Positions 1 to 8,205 are shown, counted from the stretch's first letter. The stretch: 23,796 nt of DNA from Christensenella sp. UBA4636 (GCA_002405915.1 DHMS01000024.1:178-23973); one strand, 5' to 3'. The notes: generated by a model from the sequence alone, not told the origin. Made by a program: numbers and translations.

Positions 1-360
1 CTCGTTATCCCCGAACTCAACGGCAAGCTCATCGGTTCCGCTCAACGCGTTCCGACCGCTACCGGTTCCACCACCATCCTCGTTGCTGTTGTTAAGGGTA
101 AAGACGTCACCGTTGACAGCATCAACGCGGCTATGAAGGCTCAGGTAACCGAATCCTTCGGCTACAACGTCGATCAAATCGTTTCTTCCGACGTTATCGG
201 TATGAAGTACGGTTCTTTGTTCGATTCCACGCAGACCATGGTCGCTAAAATCGACGACGACACCTATCAGGTACAGGTAGTTTCGTGGTATGACAACGAA
301 AACTCCTACACCAGCCAGATGGTAAGAACTATCAAATACTTTGCGGAAATCGAAAAGTAA
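1..360 (+). CDS. gap: Type I glyceraldehyde-3-phosphate dehydrogenase, C-terminal fragment
   Basis: Only the last 119 codons are in the window; the open frame runs in from base 1. The product oxidises glyceraldehyde 3-phosphate with NAD+ and phosphate to 1,3-bisphosphoglycerate in cytosolic glycolysis. The fragment belongs to the catalytic domain: the N-G-K-L-x-G-x-A-x-R-V-P-T stretch at the start, the S-x-D-x-x-G region, and the near-terminal W-Y-D-N-E-x-S-Y motif, all characteristic of GAPDH. The catalytic cysteine and the NAD-binding domain lie upstream of the window. A strong terminator follows within 25 bp of the stop, so this gene ends its transcription unit. The family assignment is very secure; whether it is the main catabolic copy cannot be seen. 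Confidence 0.96.
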   Translation, partial: LVIPELNGKLIGSAQRVPTATGSTTILVAVVKGKDVTVDSINAAMKAQVTESFGYNVDQIVSSDVIGMKYGSLFDSTQTMVAKIDDDTYQVQVVSWYDNENSYTSQMVRTIKYFAEIEK

Positions 361-381
361 GAGATACTAAATTAAGACTTG

Positions 382-409
382 AAAGGAACGCCTTGCGCGT
401 TCCTTTTTT
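382..409 (+). terminator. Rho-independent terminator of gap
   Basis: The stem AAAGGAACGC / GCGTTCCTTT has a 5-nt loop and runs into six T residues at 404-409. It is perfectly paired and lies 22 bp after the gap stop codon. Confidence 0.92.
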
Positions 410-443
410 GCGTGTGTTTTTTGTGCTTACCTGTATTGAGCTA

Positions 444-516
444 ACGCAAAAACCCGCCTATAAGTCGATTATCGGCATTTTTTGCCCTTAAAAGCGCATT
501 TTGGGCTTGCAAAAAA
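444..516 (+). repeat. Intergenic hairpins, first copy of the CCTATAAGTCGATTATCGGC repeat
   Basis: This fills most of the 242-bp gap between gap and the response regulator. Bases 444-476 are identical over 33 bp to 10385-10417. The core (457-476) folds as GCC-t-ATAA / TTAT-c-GGC and runs into ATTTTTT, so it could act as a second terminator. A second, imperfect palindrome follows at 477-516 (TTTTTTGC ... GCAAAAAA, with AAAA/TTTT inside). No gene is visible in this gap. Confidence 0.75.
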
Positions 517-542
517 GAAAATAACAAATTTTGCAAAAACTA

Positions 543-571
543 TTGACAAGGCGTAAAAGCTTATGTATAAT
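543..571 (+). promoter_or_regulatory. Sigma-A-type promoter of the two-component system
   Basis: A perfect -35 TTGACA (543-548) and a perfect -10 TATAAT (566-571) are separated by 17 bp. A start site near 578 would give a leader of about 25 nt ending in the AGGGAGGG ribosome binding site in front of the ATG at 603. An A-rich stretch with two TTGCAAAAA copies (507 and 531) lies just upstream and could be an UP-like element. Confidence 0.88.
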
Positions 572-602
572 TTAAAATAGACGTGCTTAAAGGGAGGGAA
601 AA

Positions 603-1319
603 ATGGATATCAAAATTGCAATAGTCGAGGACGAGGAAGCAGCGGCGAAAAAGCTTTTGAGCATGATTAAAAAATATTCGGAAAGCGACGGGCGGTTTAA
701 CTTCGAAACGGACGTTTTCTCCGACGCGTTCGATTTTCTATCCGCGTTCGACGGAAAATACGACGCGGTGTTTTTCGATATTCAACTTCCGGGCATAACG
801 GGCATAGAGGCGGCGAAGAGGCTCAGAAAAACGGACGACAAGGTTATGATAGTTTTCGTGACGAACATGGCTAATTACGCGCTTGAAAGTTATGAAGTCC
901 ACGCGTTCGATTTTATTTTGAAACCGCTTATTTACGATAGCTTTTTCATAAAATTCCGCAGAATATGCAACACGCTCGAACATGAACTAAGCGACGTTTA
1001 TATCACGCTTGCCGGCAGATTCATGACAAAAAGAATAGCCGTGTCCGATATATTATACGTGGAAGTCATGAACCACGACATAATTTTTCACCTTAAAGAG
1101 GGCGAATATAGGACCGGCGGAACGATGAGCGGAATAGAGGAAAAACTCAAAGGCTATCACTTTTCGCGTCCGTCGGCAAGCTTTTTGGTTAACCTAAAAT
1201 ACGTAAAGGAAACTTGCGGCGAAACGGTGGTCGTAGGGAGCGACAAATTGAAGATAAGCCGTTCGCGTAAGAACGAGTTCATGAGCGACTTTGCGAAGTA
1301 CGCGGGAGGTAGCGTGTGA
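603..1319 (+). CDS. LytTR-family response regulator (AgrA/VirR type)
   Basis: A 238-residue cytoplasmic transcription regulator. Residues 1-120 form a receiver domain: acidic pocket D10/E11, phospho-acceptor D59 in the VFFDIQLPG motif, a conserved T at about 87 (VTN), and K107 in the FILKPL motif. Residues of about 133-238 form a LytTR DNA-binding domain, with the typical SDILYVE strand and the FSRPSASFLVNLKYV segment. LytTR proteins bind pairs of 9-bp direct repeats about 21 bp apart. The ATG is preceded by a strong AGGGAGGG site. The 3' end overlaps the kinase start by 4 bp (GTGA), so the two are translationally coupled. No AgrB/AgrD-like peptide-processing genes are present. The nearest downstream candidate target is the GH3 locus at 2859; this is inference. 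Confidence 0.93.
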   Translation: MDIKIAIVEDEEAAAKKLLSMIKKYSESDGRFNFETDVFSDAFDFLSAFDGKYDAVFFDIQLPGITGIEAAKRLRKTDDKVMIVFVTNMANYALESYEVHAFDFILKPLIYDSFFIKFRRICNTLEHELSDVYITLAGRFMTKRIAVSDILYVEVMNHDIIFHLKEGEYRTGGTMSGIEEKLKGYHFSRPSASFLVNLKYVKETCGETVVVGSDKLKISRSRKNEFMSDFAKYAGGSV

Positions 1320-2650
1320 AGGGGCTTATCACTTCTTTTTTATCGCTCGCACTTATGTTCGCGGAACTTTTTGCGGCGGAGCTTGTGTTCGGCAAACTCT
1401 TAAAGCGGCGGGAAAAGTTTTTGGCGCGTGCTGTTATATCCGTGCTTACGGCTTTCGCTTCGATTTTTTTAACGATACTTATCTATTACGCGGTCACGGG
1501 CAATGCTTTTTCCTACAATCAGTCGGGCGGCGCGGACGATTCCTTTTTCAAATTCTGCCTTTATTGCGCCATTTTTCTTTTGTCCGTCTGCACAAATATT
1601 TACTGTTTTGAAAATTCGCTTTGGACGGTGCTTTTCTATTCCGCGGGCGCATATGCCGCGCAACACCTTGCCGTCAATTTGACAAGGCTTTTGCTTCTTA
1701 CTCCGTTTTTAGAAAATCTGCTTGCGCTTGCGCCGTACGTTAGCTTTGTTGCCGAAACGCTCGTTTGCGTTGTCGTGTACTTCGGCGTTTACTTTATTCT
1801 TGTCAGAAACAAAACCGTGCAAGAAAAGACAACTCAGACAAAGCGTAAAGTCGTGTTTTCGCTCGTCGTCGTTTTCATCTGCATAGGCATTTCTCGCCTT
1901 ACCGCGGACGATAATTCGCGCGGCACGCTCGCTTACCTTGCCGAAACGATATCGACGATAGTGAATTGCTTGTTTATCTTAACGCTTCACTTCAACATAA
2001 CCGAAAACGACGAAATGCATTACGAAGTTTCGCTTATGGAAGAGATACTGCACAGGGAAAAGGAGCAGTACAAACTTTCAAAGGAAACTATTGACTTAAT
2101 AAACGTAAAGTGCCACGACTTAAAACACCAGATAAACGCACTCAGAGCGGGCAGCTCCGACAAAACGCTTAAAGACATCGAAGAATCGGTTATGATTTAC
2201 GATTCGTCCGTAAAAACGGGCAACGACGTTTTGGACGTTATCTTGACGGAAAAGAGCCTTTATTGCGTTAAAAACAACATAAGGCTACAATGCATGGCGA
2301 ACGGCAAAGACCTTGCGTTTATGGACAGCATGGACATTTACTCGCTTTTCGGCAACGCGCTTTCAAACGCCATAGAGGGCGTAAACGACATAGACGAAGC
2401 CAAGCGTTTTATCGCTTTGAACGTGACTTCCGCGGGCAATATGCTTTCGGTGCATATGGAAAACTATTACGAGGGCGAAATTATCTTTGAAAACGGCTTG
2501 CCCAAAACCCGCCGCGACACGGGCTACCACGGCTTCGGCGTGAAAAGCATGAGCTATATCGTCAAAAAATACAACGGCTACATGAATATGAGCGCGGAGA
2601 ACGGCGTTTTCACGCTCGATATAGTTTTCCCCGTGTCTGCCGCTCGGTAA
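1316..2650 (+). CDS. GHKL (AgrC/HPK10-like) sensor histidine kinase
   Basis: A 444-residue membrane sensor kinase partnering the preceding regulator. The start is GTG, overlapping the regulator stop. Residues of about 1-230 hold some six hydrophobic helices and form the sensor part, with no extracellular domain of any size. The dimerisation/phospho-acceptor box is CHDLKHQ, with H267 the likely phosphorylated residue. The ATPase domain is at the C-terminus, with an N-box (GNALSNAIEG) and a G-box (GFGVKSM), matching the HATPase_c_5 type of AgrC/BlpH/CitA-like kinases. Such kinases usually sense peptides or small molecules through the membrane part. The ligand is unknown: no cognate peptide gene is adjacent, although a 52-residue peptide is encoded further downstream at 8206. 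A terminator follows. Confidence 0.9.
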   Translation: MKGLITSFLSLALMFAELFAAELVFGKLLKRREKFLARAVISVLTAFASIFLTILIYYAVTGNAFSYNQSGGADDSFFKFCLYCAIFLLSVCTNIYCFENSLWTVLFYSAGAYAAQHLAVNLTRLLLLTPFLENLLALAPYVSFVAETLVCVVVYFGVYFILVRNKTVQEKTTQTKRKVVFSLVVVFICIGISRLTADDNSRGTLAYLAETISTIVNCLFILTLHFNITENDEMHYEVSLMEEILHREKEQYKLSKETIDLINVKCHDLKHQINALRAGSSDKTLKDIEESVMIYDSSVKTGNDVLDVILTEKSLYCVKNNIRLQCMANGKDLAFMDSMDIYSLFGNALSNAIEGVNDIDEAKRFIALNVTSAGNMLSVHMENYYEGEIIFENGLPKTRRDTGYHGFGVKSMSYIVKKYNGYMNMSAENGVFTLDIVFPVSAAR

Positions 2651-2663
2651 TACGAAAAAAACG

Positions 2664-2710
2664 AAAAGAGAGAAAGAGTGCTTTTTAAGGGCGACTTTTT
2701 CTCTTTTTTT
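2664..2710 (+). terminator. Terminator of the two-component operon
   Basis: The 13-bp arms at 2664-2676 and 2695-2707 pair with one mismatch around an 18-nt loop and end in a T run (to 2710). It begins 13 bp after the kinase stop, which separates the regulatory pair from the glycosidase transcript. Confidence 0.8.
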
Positions 2711-2715
2711 GCACT

Positions 2716-2743
2716 TTACGCAATTTCGGCGACTACTTACGCA
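2716..2743 (+). promoter_or_regulatory. Candidate LytTR operator (direct repeats)
   Basis: TTACGCA occurs at 2716-2722 and 2737-2743, exactly 21 bp apart, i.e. on the same face of the helix. The pair ends 7 bp before the -35 box at 2751. LytTR regulators are known to bind direct repeats with this spacing upstream of their promoters. The repeat does not match the published AgrA/LytR consensus closely, so the assignment to the adjacent regulator is inference. Confidence 0.4.
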
Positions 2744-2750
2744 TACTCGA

Positions 2751-2779
2751 TTGACGGCGCGCGGATTTTGTCGTATTCT
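2751..2779 (+). promoter_or_regulatory. Probable promoter of the GH3 locus
   Basis: The -35 is TTGACG (2751-2756) and the -10 is TATTCT (2774-2779), with 17 bp between them. The -10 is weak, as expected for an activated promoter. A leader of about 75 nt would follow, ending in the GGAGG site before the ATG at 2859. Confidence 0.6.
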
Positions 2780-2858
2780 CTTTTCGGGCGGAAAAAGTTT
2801 TGCGTTTCCGTTCCCAAAACGCCTAAAAAGGCTAAAAAGAAGAAACGGAGGTTATCCA

Positions 2859-4904
2859 ATGCAAAGCAAAAACAATATCTTTAAAATTGCGATATGGGCT
2901 TTTGCTCTCGCCGTTATTTATCTAACGGTCGGCGTGATAGTTTCGTACGTAATTTTGGAACAAGTAGCGCAAGCGATTAACGCTCACGCTACGCTTTTCG
3001 GCGAATGGTATCAAACGCTTATGTTTATTCTCGATATCGTTTGCTTTATAGGGCTTGTCGGCTCAATCGTTATGTTTATTAAAACGAGAGAAAAACATGG
3101 CGAAAGAGCAAAAAAAGGGTTCGTTAAGTCTTTCTTCGACAAAACAATCTGGGGCGGCATAAGCGCGTTTATGGCGATACTCACGGTTATAGTTTACGTC
3201 GGGGCGAGCGTTGCGAATCAATACGCGGGCAATCTTAACGACGCGCTCGGAATTAGCACTATGGTTAAAGTCGACGTAGACGATTCGGGAGAAGCTCCCG
3301 TTTACGTTCCGTCCGACTATTATAACGCCGACGGAAGTTATAACGACAAGGCGATGAGAGCTAATTCTTGGGAGGTTTCCGAAGAAGCCGCAAGCGAAAG
3401 CACTGTTTTACTCTGGAACGACAATAATGCCCTGCCGCTCAAAGAGAACGCGAAGATAGGCGTTTTCGGCATGGCTCAACTCAAAAACAAATATTTTTAC
3501 ACCGGCACGGGTTCGGGGTATCTCAACCCGCAAAACGGCATAGATACGACGCTTGCGCAGGAACTCAGAAGTCAAAACCTGCAAGTATTTAAAGGGCTTG
3601 AAACGGCTTATATTTTTTCGGCTAAGTACGGCATGAGAATGATTTCTCGGTCGGAAGTAGGTTTGACGGATATCAACTATTCGGAAGCGCGTATCAACGA
3701 AATGCCGTGGAACGAAATCAACGCGACAAAAGCCGGTAACGTAACCGATAACTACACGGAATACGAGGACGCGGCGGTTATGATAATTCAGCGTTACGGC
3801 GGCGAAACGCTCGACCTCGACTTTTACGACGGCAAAAACGGCACGGCTCCCGGGGAGACGGTAAAGGGCGACGATTGCGTTGACGGCAACTATCTCGATT
3901 TGTCGGCAAACGAAATAACCGTCCTTTCCGCGCTCAAAACGGCGAAGGAACAGAAAAAAATAAAGAAAATAATTCTTCTCATCAACTCCGCGAACGCCGT
4001 TCAGTTCAAATCTATCAGAAACTACGACATCGACGCTTGCATGTGGGTAGGTATGGGCGGCAACGCAAGCTTCAAGCAAATCGCAAACGCGCTCACGGGC
4101 AAAATAACGCCGAGCGGCAGACTCGTCGATACTTACGTTTACGATAACTATTCCGCGCCGGCAACCGAGAACTTCGGCGACTTTACCTTCGAAGGTCAAG
4201 ACGGCGTAAATCCTTCCCACAAGTACACCTGGAACACTAAGTATATCGTTTATTCCGAAGGCATTTACCTCGGGTATCGCTACTACGAAACAAGATATGA
4301 GGACGCCGTTTTAGGGCAAGGCAACGCAAGCGGCACGGCGGGCGTAAAAGCGGGCAGCGGCAACTGGAAGTACACGGACGAAGTTGCTTTCCCGTTCGGC
4401 TACGGGCTTTCCTATACGACTTTCGAATATTCCGACTATAAGGTGGAAAAGAAAGGCGAAAATTACGAAATAAGCGTAAAAGTAACCAACACGGGCAGCG
4501 CTGACGGCAAGGAAGTAGTCCAAGTATATTTGCAAAAGCCCTACACTTCCTACGACAAGGAAAAGGGAATAGAAAAATCTTCCGTCGAACTCGTGGGCTT
4601 TGACAAAACCTCTACGCTCAAAGCGGGCGGCGGCAGCGAAGTCGTGAAAATAACCGTTAAAGCGGAAGAAATGAGAACCTACGATTCTTACGGATATAAG
4701 ACTTACATTCTGGAAGCGGGAGATTACTACTTTGCGGTCGGCAAAAGCTCGCACGACGCGCTCAACAACATTCTTGCGGCAAAGGGCAAAACGCCGCCGA
4801 CGGAATGGACTATAACGGAGACAGCAAGCTTGCAAAAAAAGAACTCGTCGCGGCGGATAACTTCGAAAAATATTCCAAGTCCACTGCAACGGGCTATCAA
4901 GTAA
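2859..4904 (+). CDS. Permuted GH3 glycosidase, 5' part (anchor + GH3 C-domain + Fn3-like), frameshifted
   Basis: A 681-residue frame, start chosen at the ATG with AACGGAGG 8 bp upstream; a longer in-frame start at 2709 overlaps the promoter and has no such site. Three membrane helices come first (about 10-33, 52-75 and 95-118), with a lysine-rich cytoplasmic loop after the second, so the rest faces outward. Residues of about 175-460 are the GH3 C-terminal alpha/beta domain (STVLLWNDNNALPL, IGVFG, ALTGKITPSGRLVDT). The segment FGYGLSYTTFEY at about 520 begins an Fn3-like domain. The catalytic barrel is absent here and follows in the next frame, so domain order is reversed relative to common GH3 enzymes; such reversed beta-glucosidases are known in Clostridia. 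The natural family sequence is left at about 4787; the last ~39 residues to the stop at 4904 are off-frame nonsense. Confidence 0.88.
   Translation: MQSKNNIFKIAIWAFALAVIYLTVGVIVSYVILEQVAQAINAHATLFGEWYQTLMFILDIVCFIGLVGSIVMFIKTREKHGERAKKGFVKSFFDKTIWGGISAFMAILTVIVYVGASVANQYAGNLNDALGISTMVKVDVDDSGEAPVYVPSDYYNADGSYNDKAMRANSWEVSEEAASESTVLLWNDNNALPLKENAKIGVFGMAQLKNKYFYTGTGSGYLNPQNGIDTTLAQELRSQNLQVFKGLETAYIFSAKYGMRMISRSEVGLTDINYSEARINEMPWNEINATKAGNVTDNYTEYEDAAVMIIQRYGGETLDLDFYDGKNGTAPGETVKGDDCVDGNYLDLSANEITVLSALKTAKEQKKIKKIILLINSANAVQFKSIRNYDIDACMWVGMGGNASFKQIANALTGKITPSGRLVDTYVYDNYSAPATENFGDFTFEGQDGVNPSHKYTWNTKYIVYSEGIYLGYRYYETRYEDAVLGQGNASGTAGVKAGSGNWKYTDEVAFPFGYGLSYTTFEYSDYKVEKKGENYEISVKVTNTGSADGKEVVQVYLQKPYTSYDKEKGIEKSSVELVGFDKTSTLKAGGGSEVVKITVKAEEMRTYDSYGYKTYILEAGDYYFAVGKSSHDALNNILAAKGKTPPTEWTITETASLQKKNSSRRITSKNIPSPLQRAIK
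4781..4787 (+). other. Possible -1 slippery heptamer at the GH3 frame break
   Basis: AAAGGGC is positioned A-AAG-GGC with respect to the upstream reading frame, which matches the X-XXY-YYZ pattern for -1 ribosomal slippage. Slipping here enters exactly the frame that carries the barrel, reading KGQNAADGMDYNG. No strong stem-loop or pseudoknot is obvious just downstream, and no Shine-Dalgarno-like stimulator is evident upstream. A simple one-base deletion near 4792 (or an assembly error) explains the break equally well, restoring KGKT-x-ADGMD, which I recall as the usual linker of this family. Confidence 0.35.
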
Positions 4905-7900
4905 CCAATCTTTTCGACAATGCGGATATCAACATTTACGAGGGTACCGCCGACCAACATATAACTTACTTAACGCGTAACGACTGGCAAGGCACTTACC
5001 CGAAGCCCGTCAAGATGAAAGCGGACAATGCCATAATGAAAGCCGACTTGGCTTACGGCGTTGACCCCGTGGCAAAAGAGGGCGACGAAATGCCCGTTTA
5101 CGGCAAGACGAGCGAAAAGTACGGTCCGCTCAACCTTATTTCGATGATGGAAGTAGACTACTACGACGTTGAAAGGTGGGACGCGTTTATGGACCAGACG
5201 ACTTGGGAGGAACAAGTTATCCTCGTCACGACGGGCGCGCACATAATTAAGGGTATCGCTTCGGTAGGCGCGCCGGAAGGCAAAAACCAGAACGGACCCT
5301 CGGGGCTTAACCAACCCAACCCGACTTTGGGTTCCGTAATGGCTTTCCCGAGCGAAGTCAACCTTGCGGCAACCTTTAACACCGAGCTTGTTTACAAAGT
5401 CGGCGACGCGTTCGGTATGGAAATGATGCACGCAAACCACACTTCATTGAACGGTCTCGGCGCAGACTTACATAGGTCGGCTTTCTCCGGCAGAAACTGG
5501 GAATACTATTCCGAGGACGCGTTCATGACGGGCGCAATGCTCTCCGCTCAGTCCAAAGGTTTGCAACACAGAGGCATAATACTTTTCACAAAGCACTTTA
5601 TCATGAACGACCAGGAACGCAACCGTTACGGCACTACGACTTGGGCGAACGAACAAACTATCCGAGAACTACACGCAAAAGGCATCGAAATGGCGGTAAC
5701 GAGCATGCAATTAAACGGCATAATGTCCTCGTTCAACCGCGTAGGGTGCGTTTGGTCGGGTAGACACGAAGGGCTTTTGACGACCCTTTTAAGGAAAGAA
5801 TGGGGCTTTACGGGCGCAATCGAAACGGACGCGGCTGTCGGCATACATATGACCGAGAAAAAGGCAATGGCAAACGCCGTATGCGCGGGGCAAGACCTTT
5901 GGCTTATGGGCGGCAAAGCGAACGCTTTCGACGATTATAAAGACAACCCGACCGTTGCCCTTGCCGTAAGAGAAGCGGCGAGAAGAATTTTGTACGCCGA
6001 ACTTCACGCAAACGTCATGAACGGCGTAAAAGCGACTACCATGTTCGTGTCTATAACGCCTTGGTGGCAGAAAGCGTTGGTTATGATTAAGATAATCGCA
6101 ACTTCCTTTACAATCCTCTGCCTTTGCTACTTTGCGCTTTCGTTCTTGGTACAGAGCAAAGCGTTCGGTGGCGAAACGATTGAAAACGCCGGCAAAAATG
6201 CGGACGGGAGCGACAAAAACGCGAGCGTTGCAAAATCGGTCTACGGTGAAGAAAAGTCCGCCTATAAGCCCGTTAGCGGCGCAAAGAGGTTTTTAACTAA
6301 CAACTCTAAAACGATGGTTTCCGTCACGGCTTTAGTGCTTGCCGTCGCGGTTGCGGTCGTTTCTGTCGTCGGCTCGATAGGCGCGATGAAGCCGGATGAT
6401 TTAACCGTTAAGCCGGGCGCGAGCATAGATACCGGCAACTCTGGCGGCGGCACGAGCGCGCAAGAACCGTTAGAACACGAATGCACTTCCGTTTGCCCCG
6501 TGTGCGGCGGCTGTATGAACGACGAGTGCAAAGAAGACGCCTGCAAAGTAAAATGCGGCAAGGACAGAAAACACGTTTACACCTTTGAAGCGGAAGACGA
6601 AAGAACCGTTCTTACCGCGGGGGACAGAGGCAAGTTTACCCGTGTTAAGGAAACCGACGGAAAAAAGGACCTTGCAACCGATAAGCCCGTCGGCTGCGTG
6701 GGCAACGTCAATATAAATTACGACGCGTCGGCAAAATTCTCCGTAACGAGCGTCAAGGCGCAAACCGCAACGCTTAAGCTGAGAATGTCTGCCACTTATA
6801 ACATGTGCGTAACGGATAGCCTCTATATTGCCGTAAACGATGAGTTGATTAGCAGAAAATCCGACTTAAAAATTGTTCCGAGCGTAGGTAGCAGTTGGTG
6901 GTATTTTGTAGAAGTCAACCTCGGGTGTATTAAGCTTAAAGAGGGCGAAAACGTTATCGAACTTACTTCTATGGGAAATAACGGCAATATCGATTGCATA
7001 AAAATTTACGCAGACGAAGAGGTTAAGTGGTCGGAAAACATAACGCCGCCGGAAGAGGAAAAACTTTCGGATATCAATACGGAAAAGGACGATTCCGCTT
7101 GGACAAAAACCTCTACGCTTTACGCCGTGGAAGAAGCGGGTAAATTTGCTTCTTACGTTAAAACTACGGCTGATAAGGCTTTGTCTACTCCCTCGAACCG
7201 CGCTAATGCGGAAGGCAAAATTCCAGTCGGCAGCATCAACGCAAATAAGGGCGCGACGGTAACTTTCTATGTGAACGCTTCGGTAGGAGGAACGGTCGGA
7301 TTATATGCGGAATTCTGTAACAGAAATAAAGATTTTAAGTTTAGCGATTGGGGTATTGTAACGGTAAACGGTAAAAAATTTACTTCTACCGCAACAATGC
7401 CGAAGGGCGAAGAATGGACTCCGTCTAACAAGTTTATTCGTCTTGGCTTTATAGACCTTGGGGTTGGCTTAAACGAAGTCTCCGTCAGTGTGAAGGATAG
7501 TGACGCCGCAAACATTTACGGCTTGAAGTTTACTTCGGAAACGGTTGAAGTCACAGCGGGCGAAGTACCTGCGGAAGCCGAAAACATTAACGTAAGCTTT
7601 GACGATACGGGTTGGAAGGATTACGTTTTCTACGCGCTCAATGCGAGCGGCGCGCTTGAAAGTAATTACGAAATAGATACCGGCAAGGTAACAATAGACG
7701 TACGCGACGCTAAAAAGAACACCGCGGGCGTAGGTTGCCTCGGCAATCTCGACATGGGTAAAGGAAAAACGATTACTATCCGTTTCAACGCTTCAAAAGC
7801 GGGCAAAGTAGGAATGTATCTCGAACTCGGCAACCTGAAAGACGGTAACAATCTTTGCGACTGGGCAGATATAACTCTCAACGGCAAAAAGTATACTTCC

Positions 7901-8095
7901 GACGCGGCTATGCCTACGGGTGTTAACTATACCCCGTCGAACAAGTTCGTAAAAATCGGTTGCGTCGAAGTAAAAGAGGGCTTGAACGAACTTATTTTCA
8001 CCGTAAACAGCACTCAGCCTATGTCCGGGCACAACTTCTACGGCATTAAGTTTACTTCTTCCGACATAACGATAGAAAATGGAGCGAAAGCGTAA
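4787..8095 (+). CDS. Permuted GH3 glycosidase, 3' part (catalytic barrel + two helices + carbohydrate-binding-like modules)
   Basis: Continuation of the GH3 protein in the -1 frame; its first ATG is at 4805 but has no ribosome binding site, so independent translation is unlikely. Numbering from that ATG: residues of about 1-410 are the GH3 (beta/alpha)8 barrel, with GRNWEYYSED, the K263-H264 pair in FTKHFIMNDQE, and the nucleophile D342 in GAIETDA. Two membrane helices follow (about 419-449 and 503-528) with a short basic loop between, returning the chain outside. A seven-cysteine segment (about 557-586, C-x3-C-x2-C-x2-C) precedes a CBM6/35-like sandwich (about 590-737) and two related modules of about 150 residues (757-915 and 925-1096). 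Joined with the 5' part the product would be about 1,740 residues. Role inferred: surface-bound exo-glycosidase on a beta-glucoside or xyloside; exact substrate not predictable. Confidence 0.87.
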   Translation, partial: QNAADGMDYNGDSKLAKKELVAADNFEKYSKSTATGYQVTNLFDNADINIYEGTADQHITYLTRNDWQGTYPKPVKMKADNAIMKADLAYGVDPVAKEGDEMPVYGKTSEKYGPLNLISMMEVDYYDVERWDAFMDQTTWEEQVILVTTGAHIIKGIASVGAPEGKNQNGPSGLNQPNPTLGSVMAFPSEVNLAATFNTELVYKVGDAFGMEMMHANHTSLNGLGADLHRSAFSGRNWEYYSEDAFMTGAMLSAQSKGLQHRGIILFTKHFIMNDQERNRYGTTTWANEQTIRELHAKGIEMAVTSMQLNGIMSSFNRVGCVWSGRHEGLLTTLLRKEWGFTGAIETDAAVGIHMTEKKAMANAVCAGQDLWLMGGKANAFDDYKDNPTVALAVREAARRILYAELHANVMNGVKATTMFVSITPWWQKALVMIKIIATSFTILCLCYFALSFLVQSKAFGGETIENAGKNADGSDKNASVAKSVYGEEKSAYKPVSGAKRFLTNNSKTMVSVTALVLAVAVAVVSVVGSIGAMKPDDLTVKPGASIDTGNSGGGTSAQEPLEHECTSVCPVCGGCMNDECKEDACKVKCGKDRKHVYTFEAEDERTVLTAGDRGKFTRVKETDGKKDLATDKPVGCVGNVNINYDASAKFSVTSVKAQTATLKLRMSATYNMCVTDSLYIAVNDELISRKSDLKIVPSVGSSWWYFVEVNLGCIKLKEGENVIELTSMGNNGNIDCIKIYADEEVKWSENITPPEEEKLSDINTEKDDSAWTKTSTLYAVEEAGKFASYVKTTADKALSTPSNRANAEGKIPVGSINANKGATVTFYVNASVGGTVGLYAEFCNRNKDFKFSDWGIVTVNGKKFTSTATMPKGEEWTPSNKFIRLGFIDLGVGLNEVSVSVKDSDAANIYGLKFTSETVEVTAGEVPAEAENINVSFDDTGWKDYVFYALNASGALESNYEIDTGKVTIDVRDAKKNTAGVGCLGNLDMGKGKTITIRFNASKAGKVGMYLELGNLKDGNNLCDWADITLNGKKYTSDAAMPTGVNYTPSNKFVKIGCVEVKEGLNELIFTVNSTQPMSGHNFYGIKFTSSDITIENGAKA

Positions 8096-8103
8096 AAAAA
8101 CTC

Positions 8104-8141
8104 TTATCGGAAAGCTCTTGAAACATAGGGCTTTCCGATAA
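8104..8141. other. Perfect 12-bp hairpin after the GH3 gene
   Basis: TTATCGGAAAGC (8104-8115) and GCTTTCCGATAA (8130-8141) pair perfectly around a 14-nt loop. On the plus strand no T run follows, so complete termination is doubtful. On the minus strand it is followed by GAGTTTTTTT, although no minus-strand gene ends here. It may partly terminate or stabilise the 3' end of the GH3 message, uncoupling expression of the peptide and module genes. The rest of 8142-8205 is A-rich leader with no clear promoter. Confidence 0.6.
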
Positions 8142-8205
8142 ACAAACGCTTTTAAAATAATAAAGAAAGACGTAGAAAAAATAAAAATAAGGAAAGATTT
8201 AAAAA

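Noticed and set aside
603..2650. Complete agr quorum-sensing locus
   Set aside because: Regulator and kinase are of the AgrA/AgrC type, but no AgrB-like protease or AgrD-like peptide is found between 361 and 2858.
2678..2884. Short plus-strand frame of 68 codons between the kinase and the GH3 gene
   Set aside because: It starts inside the terminator loop, crosses the promoter, and has low-complexity lysine-rich content.
3408..4220. 270-codon minus-strand frame opposite the GH3 gene
   Set aside because: Antisense to a clear domain-coding stretch; composition follows the codon bias of the plus-strand gene and no ribosome binding site or family motif is seen.
4805..8095. Independent gene starting at the ATG at 4805
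   Set aside because: No ribosome binding site precedes it. Homology to the GH3 linker (ADGMD) runs through the ATG, and a barrel without its C-domain would be incomplete. It is treated as the 3' part of one protein.
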